Assembly: GCF_030540825.1 (NCBI RefSeq)
Contig: NZ_JAUOEO010000001.1
Location: 841,001-905,000 of the forward strand
From: Flavivirga spongiicola
GTDB lineage: Bacteria; Bacteroidota; Bacteroidia; Flavobacteriales; Flavobacteriaceae
Length of the DNA stretch: 64,000 nucleotides
Reading direction: 5' to 3'
Shown: in pieces, positions 45,338 to 54,352 of the stretch
Layout of the letters: each line of letters starts with the position of its first letter
How positions within the stretch are numbered: position 1 is the stretch's first letter
The notes under the pieces: generated by a model
The model's database searches: none
What the model saw: the letters and a program-made list of their open reading frames with translations, nothing else
What the model was told of the DNA's origin: nothing
Translations under genes and position numbers: made by a program

Positions 45338-45860
45338 TTTAATAGTGTAAATAAAAATCAATTATTTGAGATATCCAAATAAAAATTATAAATTCTTTAT
45401 TTTTAAAGAATTTCATCACTATTTTACGGCATTTGCTCGAGGAAAAAATAAAATATTTACATAACAATACAGACCCAAAAAAGATTCTGTTCAAATAGTT
45501 CAGATGAACCATTGATAACGGAAATCCGTTCTATTAAAAATAATACAACCGTTTACTATAATTCTAGCATAGATGGTGACCGTTTTTTCTCTTCCCTTTT
45601 ACCTGTCGAAAAAAAATCTTAAATGTGGAAGTCTTCATTTTTCCTTCGTTTTTAAGTTAATAAATCCTTGAAACGAAAGTTAAATCACATAGAGAGCGTT
45701 GCTCTCTCTAATAAATATGTCTAGTCCTAAATAACCGATGGGTAGTGAATAGGTCTCTTTTTAGTTGCTATCAACAACCAACCAAATGAATTTTACAAAA
45801 ATTAAACTTCTTAAAATCATTTAATTAGATGTTTTTTGATATCAAATGATATCAGTGTTG

Positions 45861-45935
45861 TCGGGATGACAGGATTTGAACCTGCGACCACACGGCCCCC
45901 AGCCGTGTACGCTAACCGGACTGCGCCACATCCCG
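45861..45935 (-). tRNA. tRNA-Pro (anticodon GGG)
   Basis: The minus strand folds as a 75-nt tRNA: acceptor CGGGATG / CATCCCG, D-arm with GGTTAG, anticodon arm CACGG-CTGGGGG-CCGTG giving anticodon GGG (decodes CCC/CCU), and T-arm with GGTTCAAATCC. CCA is not encoded. The gene stands alone. Confidence 0.95.
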
Positions 45936-46155
45936 TTTTAATTTGGCAAAAATAAAACCTTATTAAAATATATACAATTTTATGGGCTCATTATTATAAA
46001 AACTTATAACGCTAAATCACATATATTGTATCTTCTAAACTAAACACATTTTATACTTATATGAAGATCTTCATGTTAAATATAATTTTAGCCTACAAAT
46101 AGTTTATACGTGTTTTTTTGTAACTTGTAGTAATTTCATTTAAATCCTATATATT

Positions 46156-46623
46156 ATGAAAGCACTTCTTCTTCTTTTTATATCGACATCTCTTTTTATT
46201 TCTTGTAAAAACAACGCTGAAACTGTCCCAAAAAAAAACAATATTGAAGTTACAGATAAATCTCCCTCTCTTGAAGGAACATGGGAAATTGTTAGCTATT
46301 TAAATTACAAAGAAGATAGCTCGGTAGACACCATAAAATCCTCAGCTAATACAAAACAAATTAAAATGTACTCTGCCACTAAAGTCATGTGGAACAGGTT
46401 GCGAACTTCAGATTCCGTTGAATGGTTTGGTTATGGCGATTATAAGATTGAAGATGGTCAGTTAATTGAAGTTCTTGAATATGGCTCTAAATCAATGAAC
46501 ATTACAGAAGATTCAAATGAATTTATATTTGATATCATTTTGGAAGAAAACACCTTTACTCAAATTCAAATGGATAGTGAAGGGCATCCTATTTTTGCAG
46601 AAAACTATAGACGCTTAGAATAA
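46156..46623 (+). CDS. Lipocalin-like lipoprotein of unknown function
   Basis: This 155-residue protein has a lipoprotein signal ending at Cys17 (SLFISC) and a short Lys/Asn linker. The rest is a beta-rich domain starting LEGTWEIVSYLNYKED and ending GHPIFAENYRRLE. The opening LxGTWxxxS pattern and the alternating polar strands are seen in small lipocalin-like proteins of Bacteroidetes. It is monocistronic; the inverted-repeat element starts just after its stop. Ligand and role are unknown. Confidence 0.75.
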   Translation: MKALLLLFISTSLFISCKNNAETVPKKNNIEVTDKSPSLEGTWEIVSYLNYKEDSSVDTIKSSANTKQIKMYSATKVMWNRLRTSDSVEWFGYGDYKIEDGQLIEVLEYGSKSMNITEDSNEFIFDIILEENTFTQIQMDSEGHPIFAENYRRLE

Positions 46624-46632
46624 AAAAAGCCT

Positions 46633-46796
46633 AGTGTCATGTCAAGTCTAATATTCCGGTTAAGTCGCCGTTGTTTTTTGAATTTTGTAAAAGGAGAAAA
46701 AATGAGCATAGCCGTAGCTACGTGCACTTTTTATCCTAAAGCAAAAACGAAAAAGAACAAGACTTGGGCTGGACATAGTAGGGTTGACATGACACT
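46633..46796. mobile_element. 164-bp MITE-like inverted-repeat element
   Basis: The ends AGTGTCATGTCAA (46633-46645) and TTGACATGACACT (46784-46796) are perfect 13-bp inverted repeats. The interior is also imperfectly palindromic around GCATAGCCGTAGCTACGTGC, so the whole forms one long hairpin. No coding sequence and no clear target duplication were seen. It could be a miniature transposable element or a dispersed palindromic repeat. It lies between the lipocalin-like gene and trxB, which converge, and could also end both transcripts. Confidence 0.6.
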
Positions 46797-46837
46797 TGTT
46801 ATAAAAAAATAACTAGGCTATATAAAAACAGTATTTA

Positions 46838-47788
46838 TTAATGCTCCTTAGCTGCTAAATAACGCTCAGCGTCAAGAGCCGCCATACAACCAGTTCCTGC
46901 TGCTGTAACTGCCTGTCTGTAAACATGATCGGCAGCATCACCAGAAACAAAAACACCATCAACATTAGTTTTAGATGTTCCAGGCACATTAATAATATAA
47001 CCCGTTTCGTCCAAATCTAAAAACTCCTTAAAAATATCTGTATTTGGCTTATGACCTATTGCTGCGAAAAATCCAGTTGCAGGAATGTCATGTTTTTCAT
47101 TAGTTTTATTATGAAAAACTCGAACTCCTGTTACGACTTGTCCATCACCCAAAACTTCTTCTGTTTCCGTATTATATAAAATCTCAATATTTTTCGTATT
47201 CTTCACTCTTGCAGCCATAATTTTAGATGCTCTAAACTCATCGCGTCTAACTAACATAGTGACTTTAGTACATAATTTTGATAAGTAATGTGCTTCTTCA
47301 CACGCCGAATCACCAGCCCCAACAATCACCACTTCTTGGTTTTTATAAAAGAAGCCATCACAAACAGCACAAGCAGAAACACCGCCACCTAGTTTTAAAT
47401 ATTTCTGCTCAGATTCTAAACCTAAATATTTTGCTGCAGCTCCAGTAGATATTATTACAGTATCACAATGAATTTCTTTAATGTCATTAACCCATACTTT
47501 ATGAACATCACCAGAAAAATCTACTTTAGTTACCCAACCATCACGTACATCTGTTTCAAAACGTTCTGCCTGTTTTTGTAATTCAATCATCATTTCTGGT
47601 CCAGTCACACCCTCTGGGTAGCCTGGAAAGTTCTCAACTTCATTAGTTGTCGTTAATTGTCCTCCAGGTTGTGTTCCTTGATATAACACGGGAGACATAT
47701 TTGCCCTAGCCGCATAAATAGCTGCTGTATAGCCAGCTGGCCCAGAACCTATAATTAAGCACTTTATTTTTTCTATTGTATCAGACAT
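46838..47788 (-). CDS. trxB: Thioredoxin-disulfide reductase
   Basis: This 316-residue FAD/NADPH enzyme reduces thioredoxin. FAD-binding GSGPAGYTAAIYAARA (15-30) and the redox-active pair Cys140-Cys143 (SACAVCDGFF) are present. NADPH-binding GAGDSACEEA and the C-terminal VFVSGDAAD and QAVTAAGTGCMAALDAE complete the family pattern. Length is normal. TACTTTTG, a -7-like box on the minus strand, lies 25-32 nt upstream. It is a housekeeping gene, transcribed alone. Confidence 0.96.
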   Translation of the reverse strand: MSDTIEKIKCLIIGSGPAGYTAAIYAARANMSPVLYQGTQPGGQLTTTNEVENFPGYPEGVTGPEMMIELQKQAERFETDVRDGWVTKVDFSGDVHKVWVNDIKEIHCDTVIISTGAAAKYLGLESEQKYLKLGGGVSACAVCDGFFYKNQEVVIVGAGDSACEEAHYLSKLCTKVTMLVRRDEFRASKIMAARVKNTKNIEILYNTETEEVLGDGQVVTGVRVFHNKTNEKHDIPATGFFAAIGHKPNTDIFKEFLDLDETGYIINVPGTSKTNVDGVFVSGDAADHVYRQAVTAAGTGCMAALDAERYLAAKEH

Positions 47789-48111
47789 AATATTTATAAA
47801 ATTTAATTAAAACAAAAGTAGAATTTTTGACTTAAAACTTGCATAGAAGTTATTAACAGTTGTTATAACTCTATATGCAAAATCTATAATGATTTTATAC
47901 CTCGCTATCAAGCTCAATATATCTAAAAAAAGAACCCCTCAAAACACTGAAGTTGTAGAGAATAAGAATGTTTTAATATTACGCAAACGCATCTTCTTTA
48001 CCAGGTACTATATAAAAAATACTTTTAACTGTACGTTTTTAATTTTTCATATCAAGATTATTAAACAGTTTAGCCTAATATATATTTTGTACTTAACATC
48101 TGCTTTAATAA
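47789..48111. other. 323-bp region between trxB and the IS remnant
   Basis: A/T-rich sequence with the divergent trxB promoter at its left end. A 78-codon plus-strand frame (47889-48125) is lysine/isoleucine-rich and low in complexity, and I do not treat it as a gene. Confidence 0.5.
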
Positions 48112-48231
48112 GGAAAATACATTGAAGCTCAAGAAATAGGTAACGGAATTTGGAAGGTATTTTATAGAAACGTATTTTTAGGTTTCTTTAGTGAAAAGTA
48201 CATAAAAAATAAACAGGTATCAATAGGCTAA
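48112..48231 (+). pseudogene. C-terminal remnant of an IS transposase
   Basis: About 39 codons are open from just after a stop codon to TAA at 48229-48231, reading YIEAQEIGNGIWKVFYRNVF then LGFFSEKYIKNKQVSIG. The block (G-WKV-YRNVFLG-F-EK) is typical of the very end of integrase-type transposases in Bacteroidetes, where it usually reads VYYRNVFLGYFDEK. No other part of the IS was found. It lies 79 nt upstream of the sulfatase gene. Confidence 0.55.
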
Positions 48232-48309
48232 GTCAAAATATGGTGCAAACTATGTCTCTTTAACTTTGTAAACTATCTGCCTTAACGAACATTTAAAATC
48301 TAAATAGGG

Positions 48310-49848
48310 ATGAAGTATAGATTTCTGTTATACCTTTTTGTTATTTTTAATATTGCGGCATGTAAAACTGAAAATACTGATAATTTCGGACCTAATATAA
48401 TCTTGATTTCGGCAGATGATTTAGGTTGGTCTGATTTGGGTTGTTATGGTAGTGAAATAAATACTCCGAATCTGGATAAGTTAGCAGAAGAAGGTATGCG
48501 ATTCACGCAATTTCATAATACCTCTAAATGTTTTCCGTCACGAGCAAGTTTAATAACCGGAGTATATGCACATGATTGTGGGTATGATACAACATTTAAT
48601 AACCCTATTAAAAATGCAGTGACCATAGGTGAAGTATTGCGCGAAAAGGGGTATTTAACTTACTGGAGTGGGAAACACCACGGAAAAGAGAACCCAATAA
48701 CCAGAGGATTTGACCGTTATTATGGACTTAAAGATGGTGCTTGTAATTTTTTTAATCCGGGAGCGCAAAGAGAAGGTGAAGCAAAACCAGCACAAAAAAA
48801 CCCAACAAGAACTTGGTGTATTGATAGCATGATGCATTACGGTTACACACCTAAGGAAAAAGATTTTTATACTACCGACTACTTCACCCATTATGCTATC
48901 GATTACATGAAAGATGCGGCAGAAAAGAAAAAGCCGTTTTTTCTTTATTTAGCTTATACAGCACCTCATGATCCACTAATGGCATGGCCTGAAGACATAG
49001 CAAAATATAAAGGCAAGTATGATTTAGGGTATGGACGTATTAGGAATGCCCGTTATAACAAACAACTAAAAATGGGGTTGATCGATAAAGGCTATGCACT
49101 TTCGAAACCTACTTTTAAGCCTTGGGATACACTTACTTTAGATCAAAAAGAGTTTGAAGCAAAAAAAATGGAAGTATATGCAGCTATGATCGATCGTATG
49201 GATCAAAATATCGGTCGGGTGTTGGATGAATTAGAATCTTTAGGGCAATTAGATAATAGTATTATTCTTTTCGTATCGGACAATGGCGCTTCGTCACAGG
49301 TGGTTAATTTAAAAAATGATAACGACGATGGAAAAATTGGTGGTATTGACCGTTGGATTTCCTTAGGGCTAGATTGGGCAAATGTTAGTAATACGCCATA
49401 TCGATTTTATAAAAACTATAGTTATGAAGGTGGTATCAATACGCCATTAATTGCTTGGTGGCCCAACAAAATTAAATCTAATTCATTTTCGAGCTTCTCC
49501 GGTCATTTTATCGATATAATGCCAACTATTATAGAGATAACTGGAGCAACATATCCAGATTATTTTAACAAACAAGACATTACACCGATGCGAGGCATAA
49601 GTTTATTGCCTATACTGGAAGGAAAAGAGGCTAAAAGAGATAAACCAATATTTTGGCAATGGAAAGAAGGCAGGGCTCTACTGCAAAATAATTGGAAGAT
49701 TGTTAAACATGGCATCGATAAGCCATGGGATTTATATAACATTGAGGAAGACCCTACAGAAACAAACAACCTTAATAACATGTATCCTGATAAAATAATA
49801 GAATTAGATAGTATGTTTATAAACTGGATTTCAAAATATAACAACTAA
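48310..49848 (+). CDS. Family S1 sulfatase, lipoprotein
   Basis: This 512-residue arylsulfatase-type enzyme has a lipoprotein signal ending at Cys18 (IAAC). The active site is intact: metal-binding Asp36/Asp37 (ISADDLGWSD), and Cys74 in CFPSRASLITG, which would be converted to formylglycine. LFVSDNGASS is the distal metal-binding block. The C-terminus has WDLYNIEEDPTETNNL, as in glycan sulfatases. A -7-like TAACTTTG lies at 48261-48268 with no clear -33. It stands alone with an IS tail upstream, and no sulfatase maturase is in the window. The substrate is probably a sulfated polysaccharide or oligosaccharide. Confidence 0.92.
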   Translation: MKYRFLLYLFVIFNIAACKTENTDNFGPNIILISADDLGWSDLGCYGSEINTPNLDKLAEEGMRFTQFHNTSKCFPSRASLITGVYAHDCGYDTTFNNPIKNAVTIGEVLREKGYLTYWSGKHHGKENPITRGFDRYYGLKDGACNFFNPGAQREGEAKPAQKNPTRTWCIDSMMHYGYTPKEKDFYTTDYFTHYAIDYMKDAAEKKKPFFLYLAYTAPHDPLMAWPEDIAKYKGKYDLGYGRIRNARYNKQLKMGLIDKGYALSKPTFKPWDTLTLDQKEFEAKKMEVYAAMIDRMDQNIGRVLDELESLGQLDNSIILFVSDNGASSQVVNLKNDNDDGKIGGIDRWISLGLDWANVSNTPYRFYKNYSYEGGINTPLIAWWPNKIKSNSFSSFSGHFIDIMPTIIEITGATYPDYFNKQDITPMRGISLLPILEGKEAKRDKPIFWQWKEGRALLQNNWKIVKHGIDKPWDLYNIEEDPTETNNLNNMYPDKIIELDSMFINWISKYNN

Positions 49849-50002
49849 TATTTGTCAACAATTTGTATAAGTAATGTAAAAAAGCACTAAATATCAAAGC
49901 TCGTAGTACACTAAATCTTCTTGACGACTTGAACGAATATTAATGTACAGTCTAGCTATACTCATAAAATTTACGATTGACCCCAATTAAAAAAACTACA
50001 AA

Positions 50003-50788
50003 ATGACATTAAACTATTACCAAATAGATGCCTTTACCGATAAAATATTTGGTGGAAACCCAGCTAAAGTTGTGCAATTAAATACGTGGCTGGAAGATAG
50101 ATTACTCCAGAATATTGCAAGAGAAAACTCGGTTGATGCGACTGCATTTTTTGTCAATAGTGGAGACGTTATTGAATTAAGGTGGTTTACACCAGATTTA
50201 GAACTTGATTTATGCGGTCATGCCACGCTTGCAACGGCTCATGTTTTAAAAACAATTTTAGGTTATGATAATACCAAAATAACTTTCTATACTAAAAGTG
50301 GCCCACTGTATGTGCACGTTGAAAAAAACATGTATGTCATGGATTTACCTCAAAGGAATCCTCTCAAAACTGAATTACCCGATTTTATAAAAGCATCGCT
50401 TAACAAACAACCAAAAGAAATTTTAAAGTCAAGAGATTACATTTTAGTATATGAAAACGAAAATGACGTAAGGAATATTAAGATTGATAAAAACAAATTT
50501 GATCAAGGAAATATTGATCCTGGAGGTGTAGCGGTTACCGCCAGAGGAAATGATTCCGATTTTGTATCAAGATTTTTCATTCCGCAAGCAACAATCTTTG
50601 AAGACCCTGTAACGGGTTCTGCTCATGCCTCATTAATTCCCTATTGGAGTCATGTTTTAAATAAAAAAGAGATGACAGCAATTCAGCTATCGGCTCGAAA
50701 AGGAAAGTTATTTTGCACAAGTAAAAAAGATAGGGTTTTAATAGCAGGAAAAGCAAAAACCTATTCAGAGGGAACCCTAAGAATATGA
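50003..50788 (+). CDS. PhzF-family isomerase-like protein (altered active site)
   Basis: This 261-residue protein has the PhzF fold pattern: YYQIDAFTDKIFGGNPAKVV at the start, ELRWFTPDLELDLCGHATLA (family core), FEDPVTGSAHASLIPYW in the second half. PhzF enzymes rely on the Glu of a conserved SETAF segment. Here that segment reads VDATAF, so the Glu position is Ala46, preceded by Asp45. It may use Asp45 or have a different activity. It is monocistronic, and its biological substrate is unknown, as for most PhzF relatives outside phenazine producers. Confidence 0.83.
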   Translation: MTLNYYQIDAFTDKIFGGNPAKVVQLNTWLEDRLLQNIARENSVDATAFFVNSGDVIELRWFTPDLELDLCGHATLATAHVLKTILGYDNTKITFYTKSGPLYVHVEKNMYVMDLPQRNPLKTELPDFIKASLNKQPKEILKSRDYILVYENENDVRNIKIDKNKFDQGNIDPGGVAVTARGNDSDFVSRFFIPQATIFEDPVTGSAHASLIPYWSHVLNKKEMTAIQLSARKGKLFCTSKKDRVLIAGKAKTYSEGTLRI

Positions 50789-50915
50789 AATGATTTATTG
50801 AAAAACCATATCTGACTTTTTAGATTTAGATCTCGTTAGTAATCTTAAGAAGATTACATGTCATTTCATAAAACTTCAAATATCCATCAAAAAATTAAAA
50901 AGTTTTAATATATTA

Positions 50916-50927
50916 GTAACCAGTTAC
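50916..50927. promoter_or_regulatory. Palindrome before the MarR-GNAT gene
   Basis: GTAACCAGTTAC is a 12-bp inverted repeat 22-33 nt upstream of the start, where an autoregulating MarR protein would bind. No other copy was noticed in the window. Confidence 0.45.
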
Positions 50928-50948
50928 GTATTTAAATACATATTTTTA

Positions 50949-51902
50949 ATGAACTTTGATAAAATTGGTGAAATGGCATTGGGTAGTAGATTAAGAACCT
51001 TAAGTGAAAAGGTTACAAAAGATGCCGAATTAATTTATGCACTTTATAATGTAGAGTTAAAACCCAAGTGGTTTCCTGTATTCTATTTTTTATCCAATCA
51101 GGAAAAAGGAAAACCTATTACTTCAATAGCTAATGAAATTGGACATTCTCATCCTTCAGTTATTAAAATAGTTCGTGAGATGTCAAATAATGGATTGGTT
51201 TTAGAGCAAAAAGATAAAATGGACGGTCGTATAAATAATATTCTTCTGACCAAAAAAGGAATCGATATATCAACAAAAATTGAAGCACAATATACCGACG
51301 TTGAAAATGCAGTAAAAGACACACTAAAACAGACAAAACATAATCTTTGGCAAGCAATTCAAGAATTTGAATACTTATTGAGCGAAAAATCACTTTTCAC
51401 CAGAGTTATAGAACAAAAAAAAATTAGAGAATCATCTAACATTGACATTTTAAATTATTTACCAGAACACCATACTGACTTTAAAAAACTGAATGAAGAA
51501 TGGATTAACTCATATTTTAAGATGGAAGATGCTGATAGAAAGGCTCTCGAGAATCCAAAAGACTACATATTGGACCGAGGAGGTGAAATATTAGTGGCTG
51601 TTCAAGGTAAAACTGTTTTAGGTGTCTGTGCTTTACTTAAAATGCAAGACGACGACTATGACTATGAACTAGCCAAAATGGCTGTTTCTCCAAAAGCGCA
51701 AGGTAAAGGTATTGGGTATTTATTGGGAAAAGCTATTATAGAAAAAGCTAAATCATTAGGAGCTTCTAACTTATATCTTGAAAGTAACACGATTTTAAAA
51801 CCTGCCATATCATTGTATGAAAAGCTTGGTTTTCGAAAAGTTGCGAGTCATTATACACCTTATGAACGGTGTAATATTCAAATGGAACTTAAGTTAAAAT
51901 GA
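50949..51902 (+). CDS. MarR-type regulator fused to a GNAT acetyltransferase
   Basis: This 317-residue protein has two domains. Residues 1-145 form a MarR-like winged helix (PITSIANEIGHSHPSVIKIVREM as recognition region; KDKMDGRINNILLTKKG as wing). Residues about 160-317 form a GNAT acetyltransferase (YELAKMAVSPKAQGKGIGYL as acetyl-CoA loop, then ASNLYLESNTILKPAISLYE). Such fusions are common and sense or modify an unknown small molecule. The palindrome 22 nt upstream may be its own operator. Confidence 0.88.
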   Translation: MNFDKIGEMALGSRLRTLSEKVTKDAELIYALYNVELKPKWFPVFYFLSNQEKGKPITSIANEIGHSHPSVIKIVREMSNNGLVLEQKDKMDGRINNILLTKKGIDISTKIEAQYTDVENAVKDTLKQTKHNLWQAIQEFEYLLSEKSLFTRVIEQKKIRESSNIDILNYLPEHHTDFKKLNEEWINSYFKMEDADRKALENPKDYILDRGGEILVAVQGKTVLGVCALLKMQDDDYDYELAKMAVSPKAQGKGIGYLLGKAIIEKAKSLGASNLYLESNTILKPAISLYEKLGFRKVASHYTPYERCNIQMELKLK

Positions 51903-52013
51903 ACAAGGTCTTAAGCGGACTTAAATTCTATTCCTAAAACCACATACAATGGCATATTTAGTTCATTCCTATATTCATTTGTACTTAGAATACCCTTAAG
52001 GTTTTTCCAATAT

Positions 52014-52736
52014 TCAAAAATCAGTCAAAAGTTTTTCAACTTCGAATATAGTTCCTCTATAAATGCGTTTATTAACCTTTGTCATATGCTGGGATTCTGT
52101 ATGCACATCTTCTAATACCTCTTTAGCTTGGTCTTTTTTACCTCTACTTAATAAAAACTTCGCGTATATCAAACGTTCATCATAAAAGGAATAGCGAATA
52201 TCTATTTGTTTTAAGTTTTCTTCAGCTTCCTCTAATTTACCAACCCTTTCTAAAGCCAATCCATATAAAAATTGCGCTCTCGATTTTTTATATTCTGAAT
52301 GATCTTTTATTTTCTCAGCATATAAAATAACAGTTTCGCAATCTTCAATATTAAAATACGCTTCTATTAATTGCTTAATGACATAAAAGTCATTTTGCGA
52401 GCTATCATCCAAAGCTTCTAAATAATGGGGAATGGCATTATTATAATCCTTTATTTCTAAATAAGCATCTGCTAAATTCACTCTATTTTGATACGATTCT
52501 GAGAATTGAAGCTGCTTTTCTAAACCCCTTACCTTTTTTGTTGGGTTTATGATATGCGTGATTTCGTTTGTTATTTTCTCAGCATCACGTTTGTTATAAA
52601 CCTGAGTGATTAAATAAATAATACAGCCAATAACCGGAATAAAAAATATTAAAAAAGCCCAATAGTAGGGGTTTCTATTTTTATAAAGATGATATAGGCA
52701 AAAGGCCTGAAGTGCAATGCTTAAGTAAAACGCCAT
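52014..52736 (-). CDS. Membrane-anchored TPR protein with PLDc_N-like N-terminus
   Basis: This 240-residue protein begins with two transmembrane segments (about 3-19 and 26-46), with YWAFLIFFIPVIGCIIYLI resembling the short PLDc_N/cardiolipin-synthase N-terminal helix pair. The rest is TPR-like: NRVNLADAYLEIKDYNNAIP, FLYGLALERVGKLEEAEENL and YAKFLLSRGKKDQAKEVLED. It starts 1 nt after the yaaA stop, so the two are probably co-translated. Its function is not known; TPRs suggest a protein-interaction role at the inner membrane. Confidence 0.75.
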   Translation of the reverse strand: MAFYLSIALQAFCLYHLYKNRNPYYWAFLIFFIPVIGCIIYLITQVYNKRDAEKITNEITHIINPTKKVRGLEKQLQFSESYQNRVNLADAYLEIKDYNNAIPHYLEALDDSSQNDFYVIKQLIEAYFNIEDCETVILYAEKIKDHSEYKKSRAQFLYGLALERVGKLEEAEENLKQIDIRYSFYDERLIYAKFLLSRGKKDQAKEVLEDVHTESQHMTKVNKRIYRGTIFEVEKLLTDF

Positions 52737-52737
52737 A

Positions 52738-53496
52738 TTATCTAATAAAAACTAAGTCGGTTTCTGAAGACATAGGTTCGCTAAAGTTATAGCCCTCGTA
52801 ATTAAAGCCTTTTACATCATCTAAAGTATTGGCATTAGTATCAATGATATAACGCGTCATATAACCACGTGCCAGCTTAGCAAAGGTCATAATAGTTTTA
52901 TATTCACCATTTTTAAAATCTTTAAAACTTGCTGTAATCACAGGTACTTTTAATGCTTTGGTATCTATAGCTTTAAAATATTCATTGCTGGCAAGGTTTA
53001 AAAATAATTCGTCAGCTTCTAATTCCTCATTTAAAGCCTTTGTAATTTGCTTTTTCCAAAACTCATAGAGGTTTTTATTTTTTCCAACAGGGAATTTAGT
53101 TCCCATTTCTAAACGGTATGGTTGAATTAAATCCATTGGTTTTAGTATCCCGTATAAACCAGAAATAATACGAACGGTATTTTGTAGCGTAGTTATTTTT
53201 TCTTCTGGAATATTGTAAGCATCTATGCCCCTATACACATCACCACTAAAAGCATAAACTGCCTGGCGTGCATTATCTGCTGTAAAAGGCAGTTGCCAAT
53301 CTTGATTACGTTGATAATTTAATTGGCCTAAAGCATCAGAAATACGCATGAGTTTTGATAAACTTTTAGCTGACTTCTTTTTAAGTAATTTATTTAAACG
53401 TTCTGACTGAGCCAGAAACTGCGCCTCGGTATGTATCGTTGTTGGTAATTGACTTTCAAAATCAAGAGATTTTGCTGGTGACAGGACTAATTTCAT
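52738..53496 (-). CDS. yaaA: Peroxide stress protein YaaA (UPF0246)
   Basis: This 252-residue cytoplasmic protein matches the YaaA/DUF328 family from end to end: LVLSPAKSLDFESQLPTT at the N-terminus, AVYAFSGDVYRGIDAYN, LYGILKPMDLIQPYRLEMGT and FAKLARGYMTRYIID. In E. coli YaaA limits damage from hydrogen peroxide by lowering free iron. It is followed at once by the TPR membrane protein gene. Confidence 0.93.
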   Translation of the reverse strand: MKLVLSPAKSLDFESQLPTTIHTEAQFLAQSERLNKLLKKKSAKSLSKLMRISDALGQLNYQRNQDWQLPFTADNARQAVYAFSGDVYRGIDAYNIPEEKITTLQNTVRIISGLYGILKPMDLIQPYRLEMGTKFPVGKNKNLYEFWKKQITKALNEELEADELFLNLASNEYFKAIDTKALKVPVITASFKDFKNGEYKTIMTFAKLARGYMTRYIIDTNANTLDDVKGFNYEGYNFSEPMSSETDLVFIR

Positions 53497-53524
53497 TAAA
53501 GCTATTTTTTTTTAGATAACTAAA

Positions 53525-54181
53525 TTACAATAATTCTTTTATTTCTCCATTTTCAAAACTAAAGTTATAATCTCCTCTAACAATAAAATTTGAAGTAAAC
53601 GCTTCCTCTTGGGTAGGATACCATTTTTTTAGAGTCTTATTTATTAAAATAAATAAGCCTTCATCATTTCCCAAAGCACAAAAACGCATCAGATTACCAC
53701 TAAAAACAGGAATGTTTTTCATGTTATTTATTGAATTATAAACCGTTTCAATATTTGTAGTAACAATACCTATTTCACTTATTGATAAAATACTTTTAGA
53801 AGCAAAGGATGTATGACTATTAATCTCTAAATTTTTTCTCGCAATAAATTCTACAATGTTATTATCTGAGTCATAAAAATAGACAGCTTTAGCATTCCAG
53901 CTTGTGAAATTTGATATCAAGTCATGCCCGTAGGGTAATATTTGCACACGTTTTTGCAACCATAATAAAGCGTCTTGTTCTTGATTTGATGGTATATTAA
54001 ATGCAAAATGGGAAGCATTAACCGCCTTTTTATCATGCTGAAAAGACAATATACTTGCTCCTGTTTTAAATGAGATCTTTTCTTTTAAGTCTAATATCAG
54101 TTCAAATTCTAAAACATTTTGATAAAATTGCTTTTGCTTCTGAATATTCGCTGTAAAAAGAATGATTTCTTTAATCTTCAT
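53525..54181 (-). CDS. VOC-family (glyoxalase-like) protein
   Basis: This 218-residue protein starts IKEIILFTANIQKQKQFYQN, the usual first strand-helix of a vicinal-oxygen-chelate domain. It continues with AKAVYFYDSDNNIVEFIARK, typical of the metal-site strand. A second, more degenerate half follows (ISEIGIVTTNIETVYNSI). It could be a lyase, dioxygenase or resistance-type protein; the reaction cannot be told. It lies 28 nt upstream of yaaA in the same direction. Confidence 0.78.
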   Translation of the reverse strand: MKIKEIILFTANIQKQKQFYQNVLEFELILDLKEKISFKTGASILSFQHDKKAVNASHFAFNIPSNQEQDALLWLQKRVQILPYGHDLISNFTSWNAKAVYFYDSDNNIVEFIARKNLEINSHTSFASKSILSISEIGIVTTNIETVYNSINNMKNIPVFSGNLMRFCALGNDEGLFILINKTLKKWYPTQEEAFTSNFIVRGDYNFSFENGEIKELL

Positions 54182-54352
54182 ACTTCAAATATAAGCTAGA
54201 AACCCCTATTTTTTGTAATTGATAATGATATAATTTATATGTGAATAGGGTGTATTTATGTGTTTACGAAAGGTTAAATTGGTATAATATTATTTATTAT
54301 CAGTATTCGAAGAAAAAGGAATACATGTGTTCCCTGGATTTAAAGAAAACCA

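Larger units (their letters stand above)
45187..45860. other. 674-bp gene-free region between copy 2 and the tRNA
   Basis: It holds two LacI-type palindromes near copy 2 and a small A/T hairpin (AATTCTTTA / TAAAGAATT, 45391-45412). A short AGAGAGC/GCTCTCT stem-loop at about 45693-45709 has no T tail. I found no open frame that looks like a gene. Confidence 0.6.

Noticed and set aside
45391..45412. A/T hairpin in the spacer before the tRNA, considered as a terminator
   Set aside because: The stem is all A/T apart from one C-G pair, no gene ends nearby, and it has no proper T tail in a useful orientation.
47889..48125. 78-codon plus-strand ORF upstream of the IS remnant
   Set aside because: Low-complexity Lys/Ile/Leu composition, no family resemblance, and it overlaps the divergent trxB promoter side; its end overlaps the transposase remnant in another frame.
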